DNA of 64,000 nt. Source: Lentilactobacillus otakiensis DSM 19908 = JCM 15040. Its GTDB lineage: Bacteria > Bacillota > Bacilli > Lactobacillales > Lactobacillaceae. Below the pieces are notes generated by a model. It was not told the DNA's origin and searched no databases. It saw nothing but the letters and a program-made list of their open reading frames with translations. The stretch's first letter is position 1, and each line of letters starts with the position of its first letter. The translations under genes and the position numbers were made by a program. This document shows positions 1 to 8,313 of this stretch, piece by piece. The stretch lies in NCBI RefSeq assembly GCF_001434145.1, contig NZ_AZED01000013.1, positions 1 to 64,000 on the forward strand, in the 5' to 3' direction.

Positions 1-2
1 TC

Positions 3-36
3 GTTGTTGGAAGAGATGAATCATCTCTCGCGACAA
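3..36. other. Isolated hairpin at left window edge
   Basis: A two-part stem is visible: an outer GTTGT/ACAAC pair and an inner AGAGATG/CATCTCT pair around a short loop. No T-run follows on either strand, so it is not an obvious terminator. It probably belongs to the untranslated region of a gene lying left of the window. Bases 37-224 are AT-rich and I see no gene in them. Confidence 0.35.
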
Positions 37-224
37 CTATTTAAATATACCACGCTGATCTTTTCATGTCAACAAACAATTTCAATCGATTTGATTGGCG
101 TCACTCGTTAACAACAAAAACAGCATCTATAAATATATCTAAAATTCATCGATCAGTCAATACCTAATTGCAAATTAATCTCGATTTGATTATTTTAAGT
201 ATCACCAAAAATCATTTAGCCAAA

Positions 225-254
225 ACAAAAAGGCAAGACACTATCGTCTTGCCT
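225..254 (-). terminator. Intrinsic terminator of the lipoteichoic acid operon
   Basis: On the minus strand a perfect 10-bp stem (AGGCAAGACR/YGTCTTGCCT) with a short loop is followed by a T-run, 15 bp after the ltaS stop codon. It closes the leftward operon that starts near 5700. Confidence 0.85.
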
Positions 255-268
255 GATCATTCTAAACT

Positions 269-2332
269 TTATTTTAACTCTGGTGCATCTGTCTTATATA
301 GATTCATCGTTGACTTGCCATCGTTCTTTGCTTCGATACTCGTTGGTGCTTCCTTCTGTGCCTTCTTCAAATTATCCAAGGCTTTGGTGTACTGATAAGT
401 GAAGTCTTTGCGATTGACCTTCTTAAATCCTTTTGGTGTATAGAATCTAAGCAGATCTCCCCAAATGACACGATCAGATAAGGATAATTCAGTTGTAACA
501 TGGTTTTGAATGCTTGCCAACTGACGTTTCTGTTTAGCATTCGGCTTGATTTCTTTTCCAGTCTTAGTCAAATAAACATCGCTACCAACCTTGGTGTATT
601 CCGGTGTGACAAAATCGCCATCACGGAAGGCAACTCGTTGATCATGCTGTTTCGAAAGCAAGTCTGTACCAAATTGAATGGTGTTATTATTCTTGTCGCC
701 CAACAAATGCAAAATCGTTGGTAAAACGTCAATTTCACCACCATAGGAATGATCGATTCCACCTTTGAGTCCAGGAGCGTGGATCATAAAGGGTACCTTC
801 TGAAATTGAGCCAAATCATAATTGTTAACGGACTTTTTGTGTAAGAGTTGGGCAATTGCGGGTCGATGGTTGTTTGAGATCCCATAATGGTCACCATACA
901 CAACAATCATACTGTCCTTCATCAAACCGGTCTTCTTTAAGTAATTCATAAACTCGGCAAACGCCTGGTCAAGATAATGGGCTGTCTGAACATATGGATC
1001 AACTGTCTCATCCCCTGTCTTGGTAGCAGGGAAATCCGTATTCTGTTTATCCAACAGGTATGGATAATGGTTCGTCAAAGTAATCAGCTTTGCATAAAAC
1101 GGCTGAGGCAATTGTTGAATATAATTGGCAGCATCGCGGAAGAAGATCTTATCTTTCAATCCATAGCCAACACTGTACGACGGTTTAGTCTTATAGTACT
1201 GAGAGCTGAAGAAATAATCATAGCCCCAAGACTTGTAGGTGCTGTCTCGGTTCCAAAAGCTTGGAACATCCCCGTGAAAGGCCGCAGTAGTATAGCCGCG
1301 TTGATCTAAAATGGCAGGTGCCGCCTGGTACGTATTCTGAGCACCATAGGTAACCATCGCAGATCCCTGTGGCAGACCATACAAGGAATTCTCCAACATC
1401 ATTTCAGCATCGGAAGTTTTACCTTGTGCCACTTGATGATAGAAATTATCAAATCCAATGGTATTTTTGTTATGGAAAAATGCATTCAAGTGTGGTGTAA
1501 CTTCTCGGCCATCAACTTTATAGTCAATTAAGAACTGCTGGAAACTTTCCAAATGAATAATAAAGACATTTTTACCCTTGGCCTTACCAAAATAAACCGG
1601 GTTGGCTTTTGCCCGACTGTGATTCAAATATTTCAAAATACTATCCATATCACTGGCTTTGGCTTTTGAACGAGTTGCAGATTCTTTCTGCGTTTGATAA
1701 GCGTTGAACGCCGCATATTCATTAAGCCCGAGATATTTAACAATGTAGTTGTTATCGAAAGTTCTGGTCAGCAAACCAGAGCGATCCGTACTTGCGAGGC
1801 CATATTCACCGCCCATTAGCAGAAAAGAAACGAAGGTAATGAGGAGCGCCCAACGCTTTTTAAACGGTTCTGCATCAATTCGAATCACATGAAACGCCAG
1901 CAAAATAACTAAAATGATGATATCTAGGAAAATAAAAAAGTCACTGAAATGAATGATTTCAGCCAAACTCTTCCCCAAATTGTTTTGAACATTGCCACTT
2001 CCCTTAATGATTCCCAAGGACAGGAAGTCAGAGAATTCACGATAATAGGCGATGTTGGCAAAAATCCAAACCGTCTCCAAGGTATCAATAATCATCATCA
2101 GCCAATACGACAAACGGCCACTAAAATAAAGGGCAATCCCCAAAGTTAACAGAGCTGCCGGGATCGGATTGACTGCGAGCAGAAACTCCTGCATGCCACC
2201 TTTAACACCCAAACTAAATTTGGTCTGATATGCAATATAAGTCTTAATACAAAATAAAAGGACCACCAGTAAAAAGAAGCCAATCCTCGTGTTTAAAAGA
2301 TTTGAAAAACGATATTTCTTATCCGTTAACAT
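269..2332 (-). CDS. ltaS: Lipoteichoic acid synthase family protein (LtaS-type)
   Basis: Membrane-anchored sulfatase-fold enzyme of 687 residues, the usual LtaS length. The N-terminal ~185 residues hold about five hydrophobic segments. The extracellular domain follows from about residue 255. The metal-binding Glu sits in IHLESF (about 262), the catalytic Thr in GKTSDAEMM (about 306), and a later VVYGDHYG motif supplies the Asp/His metal ligands. The family polymerises glycerol phosphate from phosphatidylglycerol onto a glycolipid anchor. Two GT4 enzymes likely to make that anchor lie upstream in the same operon, which supports an LTA role. The start has a GGAGG site at ideal distance. An LtaS-like primase or a phosphoglycerol transferase of other specificity cannot be excluded. 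Confidence 0.88.
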   Translation of the reverse strand: MLTDKKYRFSNLLNTRIGFFLLVVLLFCIKTYIAYQTKFSLGVKGGMQEFLLAVNPIPAALLTLGIALYFSGRLSYWLMMIIDTLETVWIFANIAYYREFSDFLSLGIIKGSGNVQNNLGKSLAEIIHFSDFFIFLDIIILVILLAFHVIRIDAEPFKKRWALLITFVSFLLMGGEYGLASTDRSGLLTRTFDNNYIVKYLGLNEYAAFNAYQTQKESATRSKAKASDMDSILKYLNHSRAKANPVYFGKAKGKNVFIIHLESFQQFLIDYKVDGREVTPHLNAFFHNKNTIGFDNFYHQVAQGKTSDAEMMLENSLYGLPQGSAMVTYGAQNTYQAAPAILDQRGYTTAAFHGDVPSFWNRDSTYKSWGYDYFFSSQYYKTKPSYSVGYGLKDKIFFRDAANYIQQLPQPFYAKLITLTNHYPYLLDKQNTDFPATKTGDETVDPYVQTAHYLDQAFAEFMNYLKKTGLMKDSMIVVYGDHYGISNNHRPAIAQLLHKKSVNNYDLAQFQKVPFMIHAPGLKGGIDHSYGGEIDVLPTILHLLGDKNNNTIQFGTDLLSKQHDQRVAFRDGDFVTPEYTKVGSDVYLTKTGKEIKPNAKQKRQLASIQNHVTTELSLSDRVIWGDLLRFYTPKGFKKVNRKDFTYQYTKALDNLKKAQKEAPTSIEAKNDGKSTMNLYKTDAPELK

Positions 2333-2363
2333 TCCTGTTCCTCCAAATATTTCTTATAATCAG

Positions 2364-3395
2364 CTATTTTACCCGATTATCAGAATCATCAACTTTATCT
2401 GGTTTGACTAATAAAGCCCCGGCTCCAGCGGCCATTCCAAAGTAATACGTTAAAATTCGCCAAATAATCATTGCTAATACCAGCTTGCTGTTACTCGACA
2501 TAAAGCTGTGGAAAAGTGACTCGAAACTGAATTCAGCACCACCGGAACCACCTGGTATCGGAAACAATGAAATGATCATGACGATCATAATATGCAAGCT
2601 TGTCACCATAATCACGTTAACGCCCGTGTAACCAAGCGACAACATGATAAAGTATGGAATTAAGTAATAAAAAAGCAGTTGGAAAAAGGTTAAAACAATG
2701 ATTTTCAATAACAGTTTGGGTTGGCGGCCAATGCGAACACTTTCTTCGAACAAATTATCGATTTTTGAATACATCGTTTCCCGCATTGCGTAAAACTTTT
2801 CGTCTTTTATAAACCATTTTACAGGATGAAAAAGCAATGTGGCCAATTTTTTTGTGAACGACGGCCAATACATGATGAGTAAAAGGCCAACAATAACAAA
2901 AAAATGAATTAGAAAGCCAAAAATGACAAACAGTGCCAAAAAATGAAGCTTGCTGGCAACAAAATGAAAGCCAATTAGTAGACTAATGAAAAAGTTGACC
3001 ACAATCATCCCTTGGTAAACAACGAATTTCATCAGTAAAGCAGAACTGGCGCGTCCACCATCGATTCCCGTCTGCAGCATCACAATCAGTTGACCTGGCT
3101 GGCCGCCAGATGAAAATGGTGTGATCCCGTTGAACAACTGCTCAACCAGTGGCACTCGCAAAGCATCCTTAAAAGTAAAGTTCTCAACTCGATTAGACAC
3201 GAGTACCTTGGTAATCACACCCTCAATTAACAAATAGGCGCAAATACATAAAAAAGCCACCAGGATCCACCACGGGTTCAGCGTGAACAGGTCATGAATC
3301 AGCAGACTCAGTTTAACGTCCCTCATTGAGTATGCGATAATCGCAATCCCAATTATCACCATCGTAAAGAGGGTAATTTTATTATTTCGTGACAT
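2364..3395 (-). CDS. Flippase-like integral membrane protein (LPG synthase TM-domain family)
   Basis: A protein of 343 residues with about eight hydrophobic segments. It resembles the N-terminal membrane half of MprF (lysylphosphatidylglycerol synthase TM region, UPF0104) but has no synthase domain. The NGITPFSSGGQPGQL and PIPGGSGGAEF segments are typical of this family. It lies between a glycolipid glycosyltransferase and ltaS with only a 2-bp gap to the former, so glycolipid or LTA-precursor translocation is a reasonable inference. The substrate is not shown by the sequence. Confidence 0.75.
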   Translation of the reverse strand: MSRNNKITLFTMVIIGIAIIAYSMRDVKLSLLIHDLFTLNPWWILVAFLCICAYLLIEGVITKVLVSNRVENFTFKDALRVPLVEQLFNGITPFSSGGQPGQLIVMLQTGIDGGRASSALLMKFVVYQGMIVVNFFISLLIGFHFVASKLHFLALFVIFGFLIHFFVIVGLLLIMYWPSFTKKLATLLFHPVKWFIKDEKFYAMRETMYSKIDNLFEESVRIGRQPKLLLKIIVLTFFQLLFYYLIPYFIMLSLGYTGVNVIMVTSLHIMIVMIISLFPIPGGSGGAEFSFESLFHSFMSSNSKLVLAMIIWRILTYYFGMAAGAGALLVKPDKVDDSDNRVK

Positions 3396-3397
3396 TA

Positions 3398-4420
3398 TTA
3401 ACCTTCCTTAGCCTGTTGATTATAAAAATCATACCAAACTTTAGCTAAATGATTTTCAGAATAACGCTCGCTGGCAATAGTGGTCTCCTTTTGAAGGGCT
3501 GCCAATTTGTCGGGGCTTAAAAGAAGCTCGTGAAGCTGATCGTTCATTTGATTTTCATCAGTTGCGGGCAGATAGTAGCCGCTGATGATGGATTTGTACA
3601 AGTCCAAATCTCGCAGCATGACTGGTGTATTTGTCGAAAATGCCTCGAGGACAGACATTGGAAACAATTCATTATACGACGGCAGTAAAAACAAGTCGGA
3701 CATGTTGTAGTATTGCACCATTTTGGCCCGATCAATAATGCCTGGAAATGATAGGTTGCTGGGTGGATCCTTCACGATTTTCTCGAGGTCCGCATAACCC
3801 TCGGTGATTTTGCCAAATGAAAAGCCACCAGTCCAAATGAACTGAACACTTGGGTTTTGTTTGGCGAGTTTGACGAAATCCAAAACGCCCTTTCGCGTTT
3901 GAATCTGACCACTGCCTAGAACCGTAAAACGGTTTGGATCATAGCCGTGCTTAACTCGAAGGGATCGTTTAGTTTGATCATCAACGTCATAAAACTCATC
4001 TTTGCTGACAAAATTAGGAATGTACGTAATTCTCTCTTTGGGAATCCCATAACGTTCCAACTTAGGGATAAATGACGGGTTGACCACAACGATGTGGTCC
4101 ATTCGTTTATAAAACGCAATCACGTACTTATAGAAAATGGTCTTGAATGGTTGGGGAATTTTGATGCTGCCTTCTAAGGTTTCCGGGATAAAATGCACAT
4201 AGCCGATTTTACGACCACGTTTTTTCGAAAAAGTCGAAAAATAAAAACTGGGATTAATTGTATGATAGTGGCTAATATCCGCAGAGGCGTAGCTATTAAT
4301 TTTGATATCAAAGTCATTTGGAAAGTGGTCTTTAAGCATTCGGACAAGCTCTACATAAGCACTGCCAACCCCCTGCCCTTTGACCTTATCTGCGGTTGAG
4401 AACATATTAATCTTTAACAT
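3398..4420 (-). CDS. GT4 glycosyltransferase, second step of glycolipid anchor synthesis (LafB-like)
   Basis: A soluble GT-B enzyme of 340 residues. The C-terminal donor site carries the EX7E signature of GT4 (in PSYNELFPMSVLEA, about residue 255). No signal peptide or transmembrane segment is seen. It is second in an operon of glycosyltransferase, glycosyltransferase, flippase-like protein and ltaS. That order matches loci where the second enzyme adds a sugar to monoglucosyl-diacylglycerol. Sugar specificity (Gal or Glc) cannot be read from sequence. AAGGAG lies upstream of the ATG. Confidence 0.78.
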   Translation of the reverse strand: MLKINMFSTADKVKGQGVGSAYVELVRMLKDHFPNDFDIKINSYASADISHYHTINPSFYFSTFSKKRGRKIGYVHFIPETLEGSIKIPQPFKTIFYKYVIAFYKRMDHIVVVNPSFIPKLERYGIPKERITYIPNFVSKDEFYDVDDQTKRSLRVKHGYDPNRFTVLGSGQIQTRKGVLDFVKLAKQNPSVQFIWTGGFSFGKITEGYADLEKIVKDPPSNLSFPGIIDRAKMVQYYNMSDLFLLPSYNELFPMSVLEAFSTNTPVMLRDLDLYKSIISGYYLPATDENQMNDQLHELLLSPDKLAALQKETTIASERYSENHLAKVWYDFYNQQAKEG

Positions 4421-4442
4421 ACAAACTCCTTATGGAAAAATT

Positions 4443-5627
4443 CTAATCTATGTTAGTTGTTGCATCGTCTTGTAATTCTTGTGCAACGGCAACTGAATGG
4501 TAAAAATCAATGACGCGTTTACCAAATGTTTCAGCGGAAATAGCCGTCAACTTCGTCTTTAAAATCTGTTGGGCCTTTGGCGTCTTGGTATCAACCTCAT
4601 GCTTCAAGTAATGAGTCACAATTCCAACAAATTCGTCATCTTGTTTAAATGTTTGACCAAGAGTTTCAGCATTTAGCAAGCCATTGGTATAGTCACTTGC
4701 AGCGACAACTACCGGCAATCCAGCTGCCATGGCTTCAATATAGGTCAGGCCTTGAGACTCGGATTTTGATGTTGATACAAAAACATCACATGCTCGGTAA
4801 AATGCGTTGACATGATCATTTTCAACTTCGCCAGTAAAGATAACGTGATCATCAAGCTGCAATGCATGGGTTTGACTCATCAAATCATCTTTGGCAGGGC
4901 CGTCACCAACAATCATTAACACGGCGTTAGGTACCCGCTGCAAAATCTTTGGCAAATAATCGATTACTTCAGAAATATTCTTCTCATATGCGAGTCGACT
5001 AATTGAAAGCATCAATGGCGTATCCTTTGAAATGTGATATTCCGCGCGAATATCGGTTTTGATTTCTTCAGCATACATATCCACATCAATTCCAGTTGGG
5101 ATAATCCGGATTTCACTTTTAACACCATAATCGGTTAATTTGTCCAACACTCGATCACTAGGTGCAATCACGCCGGACAAGTGGTAACAAAACGCCAAGG
5201 TGCCTTCTTTGACATGAACAGGCTTGAGCAATTTACCATTGGCGACATAATGCAGATAATCTTCATACATCGTATGGTAAGTGTGGACAACTGGAATGTT
5301 CAAATTTTTGGCAACAAATTTGCCAATCATTCCCATAGAGAACTCGGTTTGTGTATGAACAATATCCAAGTTGAGTTCTTTAGCTATTTCATAGGCTTGG
5401 AACAACCCACGAACCGCGATTCGCCGGTCAGTAAACGAAATAAATGGAATACTCGAGAACCGGAAAATATTTTGCTCATATGTGTCCTTATCAACATGGG
5501 GATCAGTCGTTGTAAAAATATAGACCTGATTTCCCTGTCGCTCCAATTCATTCTTAAGTGTCTTAATCGAGGTTGCAACACCGCTTACCTGCGGAAAATA
5601 TGTATCGGTAAAAATTCCAATATTCAC
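4443..5627 (-). CDS. GT4 glycosyltransferase, diacylglycerol glucosyltransferase-like (LafA-like)
   Basis: I place the start at the GTG at 5627, preceded by AAAGGGGTG. This gives 394 residues beginning VNIGIFTDTYFPQVSG, the classic N-terminus of bacterial 1,2-diacylglycerol 3-glucosyltransferases. An upstream in-frame ATG at 5696 would add 23 residues without homology. The donor-site EX7E motif is ESQGLTYIEAMAAG. It is the first gene of the leftward operon, with a promoter at 5717-5745, and probably makes the monoglucosyl-diacylglycerol used as glycolipid and LTA anchor. The role is inferred from family and context. Confidence 0.8.
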   Translation of the reverse strand: MNIGIFTDTYFPQVSGVATSIKTLKNELERQGNQVYIFTTTDPHVDKDTYEQNIFRFSSIPFISFTDRRIAVRGLFQAYEIAKELNLDIVHTQTEFSMGMIGKFVAKNLNIPVVHTYHTMYEDYLHYVANGKLLKPVHVKEGTLAFCYHLSGVIAPSDRVLDKLTDYGVKSEIRIIPTGIDVDMYAEEIKTDIRAEYHISKDTPLMLSISRLAYEKNISEVIDYLPKILQRVPNAVLMIVGDGPAKDDLMSQTHALQLDDHVIFTGEVENDHVNAFYRACDVFVSTSKSESQGLTYIEAMAAGLPVVVAASDYTNGLLNAETLGQTFKQDDEFVGIVTHYLKHEVDTKTPKAQQILKTKLTAISAETFGKRVIDFYHSVAVAQELQDDATTNID

Positions 5628-5716
5628 GGCTGACACCCCTTTCTGATAAAAATCGGTATTGATACGTTGAATCACGTCGTTACCTTGCGTAAACACACGG
5701 ATTCACAATCATTGTA

Positions 5717-5745
5717 ATTATATTTGTTTAGTTCTGGTATTGCAA
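5717..5745 (-). promoter_or_regulatory. Sigma-A promoter of the glycolipid/LTA operon
   Basis: On the minus strand, TTGCAA (5740-5745) and TATAAT (5717-5722) are separated by 17 bp, upstream of the GTG start at 5627. Confidence 0.75.
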
Positions 5746-5757
5746 ACCATCCAAACA

Positions 5758-5812
5758 AAAAGGACAAGCCGACAACAGACGGTTTGACGCCCTTGACAGC
5801 TTGTTCTTTAAG
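5758..5812 (-). terminator. Probable terminator after ptsI
   Basis: On the minus strand an imperfect stem with AACAAGC/GCTTGTC arms and a second inner pairing is followed by CCTTTTTG, just after the ptsI stop. The stem is interrupted, so confidence is moderate. Confidence 0.6.
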
Positions 5813-5824
5813 TTATTTATAAAT

Positions 5825-7549
5825 CTATTGGATTTCATTAGTTGCCTGGCGAATGAACGCGGTGACTTCTTCACTTGTACTGGCCATGGTAACTGCCTTA
5901 TTGGCAAGGGTGACCATTTCTCTGGAATCCAGGCGCTTAATCAGTGCCCGAGACTTCAAAATCGAGGACGCACTCATGGAGAATTCATTGAGGCCCATGC
6001 CAACCAGAACTGGAATAGCCGTCTGATCACCAGCCATCTCCCCACACATGTAGGCAGGGAGATTGTTATCGTGACAGGCATCGATAATGTTTTTAATTAA
6101 TCGTAACACGGCTGGATTGTATGGTTGATATAAATATGAAACCATCCGATTACCGCGATCAGCTGCCATGACATACTGGATCAAATCATTGGTCCCGATA
6201 CTCATGAAGTCAACTTCATTGGCAAATTGATCAGCCAACAAAGCAGTCGCTGGTACCTCAACCATAATTCCAATTCTAATAGGCTTTACTCGAACCTTGT
6301 CCCGAATCAATTTAATCCGTTCCTGGTTCAAAATGTTTTTGGCCTTTTTGAGCTCATTAATCGTTGTCACCATCGGGAACATGACGGATAGGTTTCCAAA
6401 TGCTGAAGCCCGCAAAAGTGCCCGCAATTGTGTCCGGAAAATATCCAACTTATCCAGACTCATCCGGATTGCCCGATAGCCTAAGAAGGGGTTGGCTTCT
6501 TTAGGCACATCTAAGTAAGGCAAATCTTTGTCCCCACCAATATCGGCGGTTCGAATGATCACCGGTTTATCCCCCATCTTCTGGAGAACGGTCTTATAAG
6601 CATTAAATTGTTCGTCTTCGGTTGGTAAATGGTTGGAATCCATGTATAAAAACTCAGTTCGAAATAAGCCGATTCCCTCGGCACCATTTTCAACCGCACC
6701 ATCAAGATCGTCTAAAGTTCCAATATTGGCGGCAATAATTGGATGCTTCCCATCGGAAGAACTCGTCTCCCGATACTTAAAATCAGCCAGTTGAGTTTTT
6801 CGTTGTCGATAATCAACTTGTTTTTGAGCATATTCATCTTTTTGCGCATCGGATGGATTCACAATGATATTGCCGGTCGATCCGTCAACAATCACCGTAT
6901 CGCCATTTTTAATTTCAGCAAGGTTGCCTTTAAAACCAACCACTGCCGGAATCTCCAAAGAACGGGACATAATCGCTGAATGAGAAGTTCGGCCACCCAT
7001 ATCTGAGACAATCCCTTTTACATAAGTTGGCACAAATTGAGCGGTATCGCTTGGCGTTAAGTCATGGGCGATAATAATCACCTGATGATGAATCAGAGCT
7101 GGATCAACTAACGGCACACCCAAGAGGTGACTTAACACACGTTTAGTCACATCATGAATATCGCTTGAACGCTGCCTAATGTATTCGTTATCTGTCATCG
7201 AATTGAAGATTTTAATATAACCATCAGTCACTTTGTTCAAAGCGTATTCGGCATTTACCTTCTCCTTTTCAATCGTGGATTTAACCCGCTTGAGCAGTTC
7301 AGGATCGGATAAAATTGCCACATGAGCTTTAAAGACCTCAGCTTCACTGCTGCCGAGGTCTTCAAGTGTTCGTTGTTGAATTGTTAAAAGCTCATCTTTT
7401 GAGACATCAATTGCGGCATAAAGCCGCTTAATTTCATCAGAGGCATTAGTAATGCTCCGCTTCTTAAAGCTTAAATCAGGTTCAGTTAACCGAAATGCAG
7501 ATGCAATGGCAATTCCATCACTTGCGGCAATCCCCTTAAACTCTTTCAT
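5825..7549 (-). CDS. ptsI: Phosphoenolpyruvate-protein phosphotransferase (PTS enzyme I)
   Basis: 574 residues, full family length. Enzyme I autophosphorylates from PEP and passes the phosphate to HPr, in the cytoplasm. The phospho-His lies in GGRTSHSAIMSRS (about residue 188), the PEP-binding part follows (GLFRTEFLYM, IRTADIGGDK), and the C-terminal catalytic Cys is in PAYMCGEMAGD. It starts 4 bp after the ptsH stop, so the two genes are co-transcribed from the promoter upstream of ptsH. No anomaly was seen. Confidence 0.97.
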   Translation of the reverse strand: MKEFKGIAASDGIAIASAFRLTEPDLSFKKRSITNASDEIKRLYAAIDVSKDELLTIQQRTLEDLGSSEAEVFKAHVAILSDPELLKRVKSTIEKEKVNAEYALNKVTDGYIKIFNSMTDNEYIRQRSSDIHDVTKRVLSHLLGVPLVDPALIHHQVIIIAHDLTPSDTAQFVPTYVKGIVSDMGGRTSHSAIMSRSLEIPAVVGFKGNLAEIKNGDTVIVDGSTGNIIVNPSDAQKDEYAQKQVDYRQRKTQLADFKYRETSSSDGKHPIIAANIGTLDDLDGAVENGAEGIGLFRTEFLYMDSNHLPTEDEQFNAYKTVLQKMGDKPVIIRTADIGGDKDLPYLDVPKEANPFLGYRAIRMSLDKLDIFRTQLRALLRASAFGNLSVMFPMVTTINELKKAKNILNQERIKLIRDKVRVKPIRIGIMVEVPATALLADQFANEVDFMSIGTNDLIQYVMAADRGNRMVSYLYQPYNPAVLRLIKNIIDACHDNNLPAYMCGEMAGDQTAIPVLVGMGLNEFSMSASSILKSRALIKRLDSREMVTLANKAVTMASTSEEVTAFIRQATNEIQ

Positions 7550-7553
7550 GAAA

Positions 7554-7820
7554 TTATTCAGTCAGTCCTTCTGCTTTCATTGTTTCAGTAATTGCATCAA
7601 TTGCTTCTTTTTCGTCATCACCGTCTGCGGTAATGGTAACAGCGGCACTTTGGCCAACACCAAGTGACATAACACCCATGATTGACTTCAAGTTAACCGA
7701 CTTTTCTTGGTATTCAAGTGTAATGTCTGAATTGAACTTGCTGGCAGTTTGTACCAATAAAGTTGCTGGACGTGCATGAATTCCTGTTTCTGCAATGATA
7801 TTAAATTGACGTTTTTCCAT
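7554..7820 (-). CDS. ptsH: Phosphocarrier protein HPr
   Basis: 88 residues. The active-site His is in TGIHARPA (His15) and the HPr-kinase serine in [11 protein letters not shown] (Ser46). HPr relays phosphate from enzyme I to sugar-specific EII proteins. In its Ser46-phosphorylated form it acts as co-repressor with CcpA in Firmicutes (established knowledge). GAGGAGA lies upstream of the ATG. It heads the ptsHI operon. Confidence 0.97.
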   Translation of the reverse strand: MEKRQFNIIAETGIHARPATLLVQTASKFNSDITLEYQEKSVNLKSIMGVMSLGVGQSAAVTITADGDDEKEAIDAITETMKAEGLTE

Positions 7821-7898
7821 TATTAATCAATCTCCTCTGATAAGATTATAAATTTTGAAGATGATGCTCAAAATTTAAATTTATTCTTTACTTAATTA

Positions 7899-7927
7899 AG
7901 AATAGCAATATATAAGGGAAAATACAA
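7899..7927 (-). promoter_or_regulatory. Promoter of ptsHI
   Basis: On the minus strand, TTGTAT (7922-7927) and TATTCT (7899-7904) are 17 bp apart. This leaves a leader of about 75 nt before ptsH. Confidence 0.55.
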
Positions 7928-7934
7928 GTTTAAA

Positions 7935-7948
7935 CTTAACCGCTTACA
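7935..7948 (-). promoter_or_regulatory. Candidate cre (CcpA) site upstream of ptsHI
   Basis: On the minus strand TGTAAGCGGTTAAG matches the left half of the catabolite-responsive element consensus well and the right half poorly (two mismatches). It lies just upstream of the predicted -35 box, a position compatible with CcpA control. The call rests on sequence only. Confidence 0.35.
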
Positions 7949-7954
7949 GGGTTT

Positions 7955-8164
7955 TTAAGACTTTTTTTCTTTGTTGTCACTTTCATACACATAAGTAATC
8001 ACACCACCCTCGGTTGCGGAACCAATCACCCGTTTTCGATGGTCAAAGTTCATGTAAGCCGTCTGGAATTGCATGAACGATTCCGGCTTGACTTCAATCT
8101 TGTCAATCTCACCAGATTCCAATTTTGCTAACAATTGGCTGTAGTCTTGCTTTTCGTCTGCCAA
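7955..8164 (-). CDS. Small protein of unknown function beside clpE
   Basis: 69 residues, no recognised domain, no signal peptide and no membrane segment. It is acidic at the N-terminus, with a VIGSATEGGVITYVYE stretch that looks like a beta hairpin. The start is a TTG at 8164 with AAAGGAGATG upstream. It is transcribed divergently from clpE. Reading-frame integrity and a good ribosome site support a real gene. The function is unknown. Confidence 0.65.
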   Translation of the reverse strand: MADEKQDYSQLLAKLESGEIDKIEVKPESFMQFQTAYMNFDHRKRVIGSATEGGVITYVYESDNKEKKS

Positions 8165-8204
8165 AACACTTCATCTCCTTTCATCTCAATTGAAGTTCAA
8201 TTAC

Positions 8205-8232
8205 TTGATTACAAATAATCATGTTGTATAAT
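8205..8232 (+). promoter_or_regulatory. Promoter of clpE
   Basis: TTGATT (8205-8210) and TATAAT (8227-8232) are 16 bp apart, immediately upstream of the CtsR-like operator and about 80 bp before the clpE start. Confidence 0.75.
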
Positions 8233-8241
8233 TATTTCAAA

Positions 8242-8258
8242 GGTCAAAGTTGGTCAGT
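8242..8258 (+). promoter_or_regulatory. CtsR-type operator of clpE
   Basis: GGTCAAAGTTGGTCAGT fits the CtsR direct heptad repeat (RGTCAAA-N3-RGTCAAA) with two mismatches in the second heptad. It covers the expected transcription start. CtsR represses clp genes in Firmicutes under non-stress conditions (established knowledge). Confidence 0.75.
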
Positions 8259-8313
8259 GATTATCAGATCCCCCTTGTCCTTTTATTTCTATATTAAAGG
8301 AGGAAAGCAATTA

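Noticed and set aside
168-395. Short plus-strand open frame over the ltaS 3' end
   Set aside because: It overlaps the ltaS end and its terminator on the other strand, has no ribosome site and resembles no protein.
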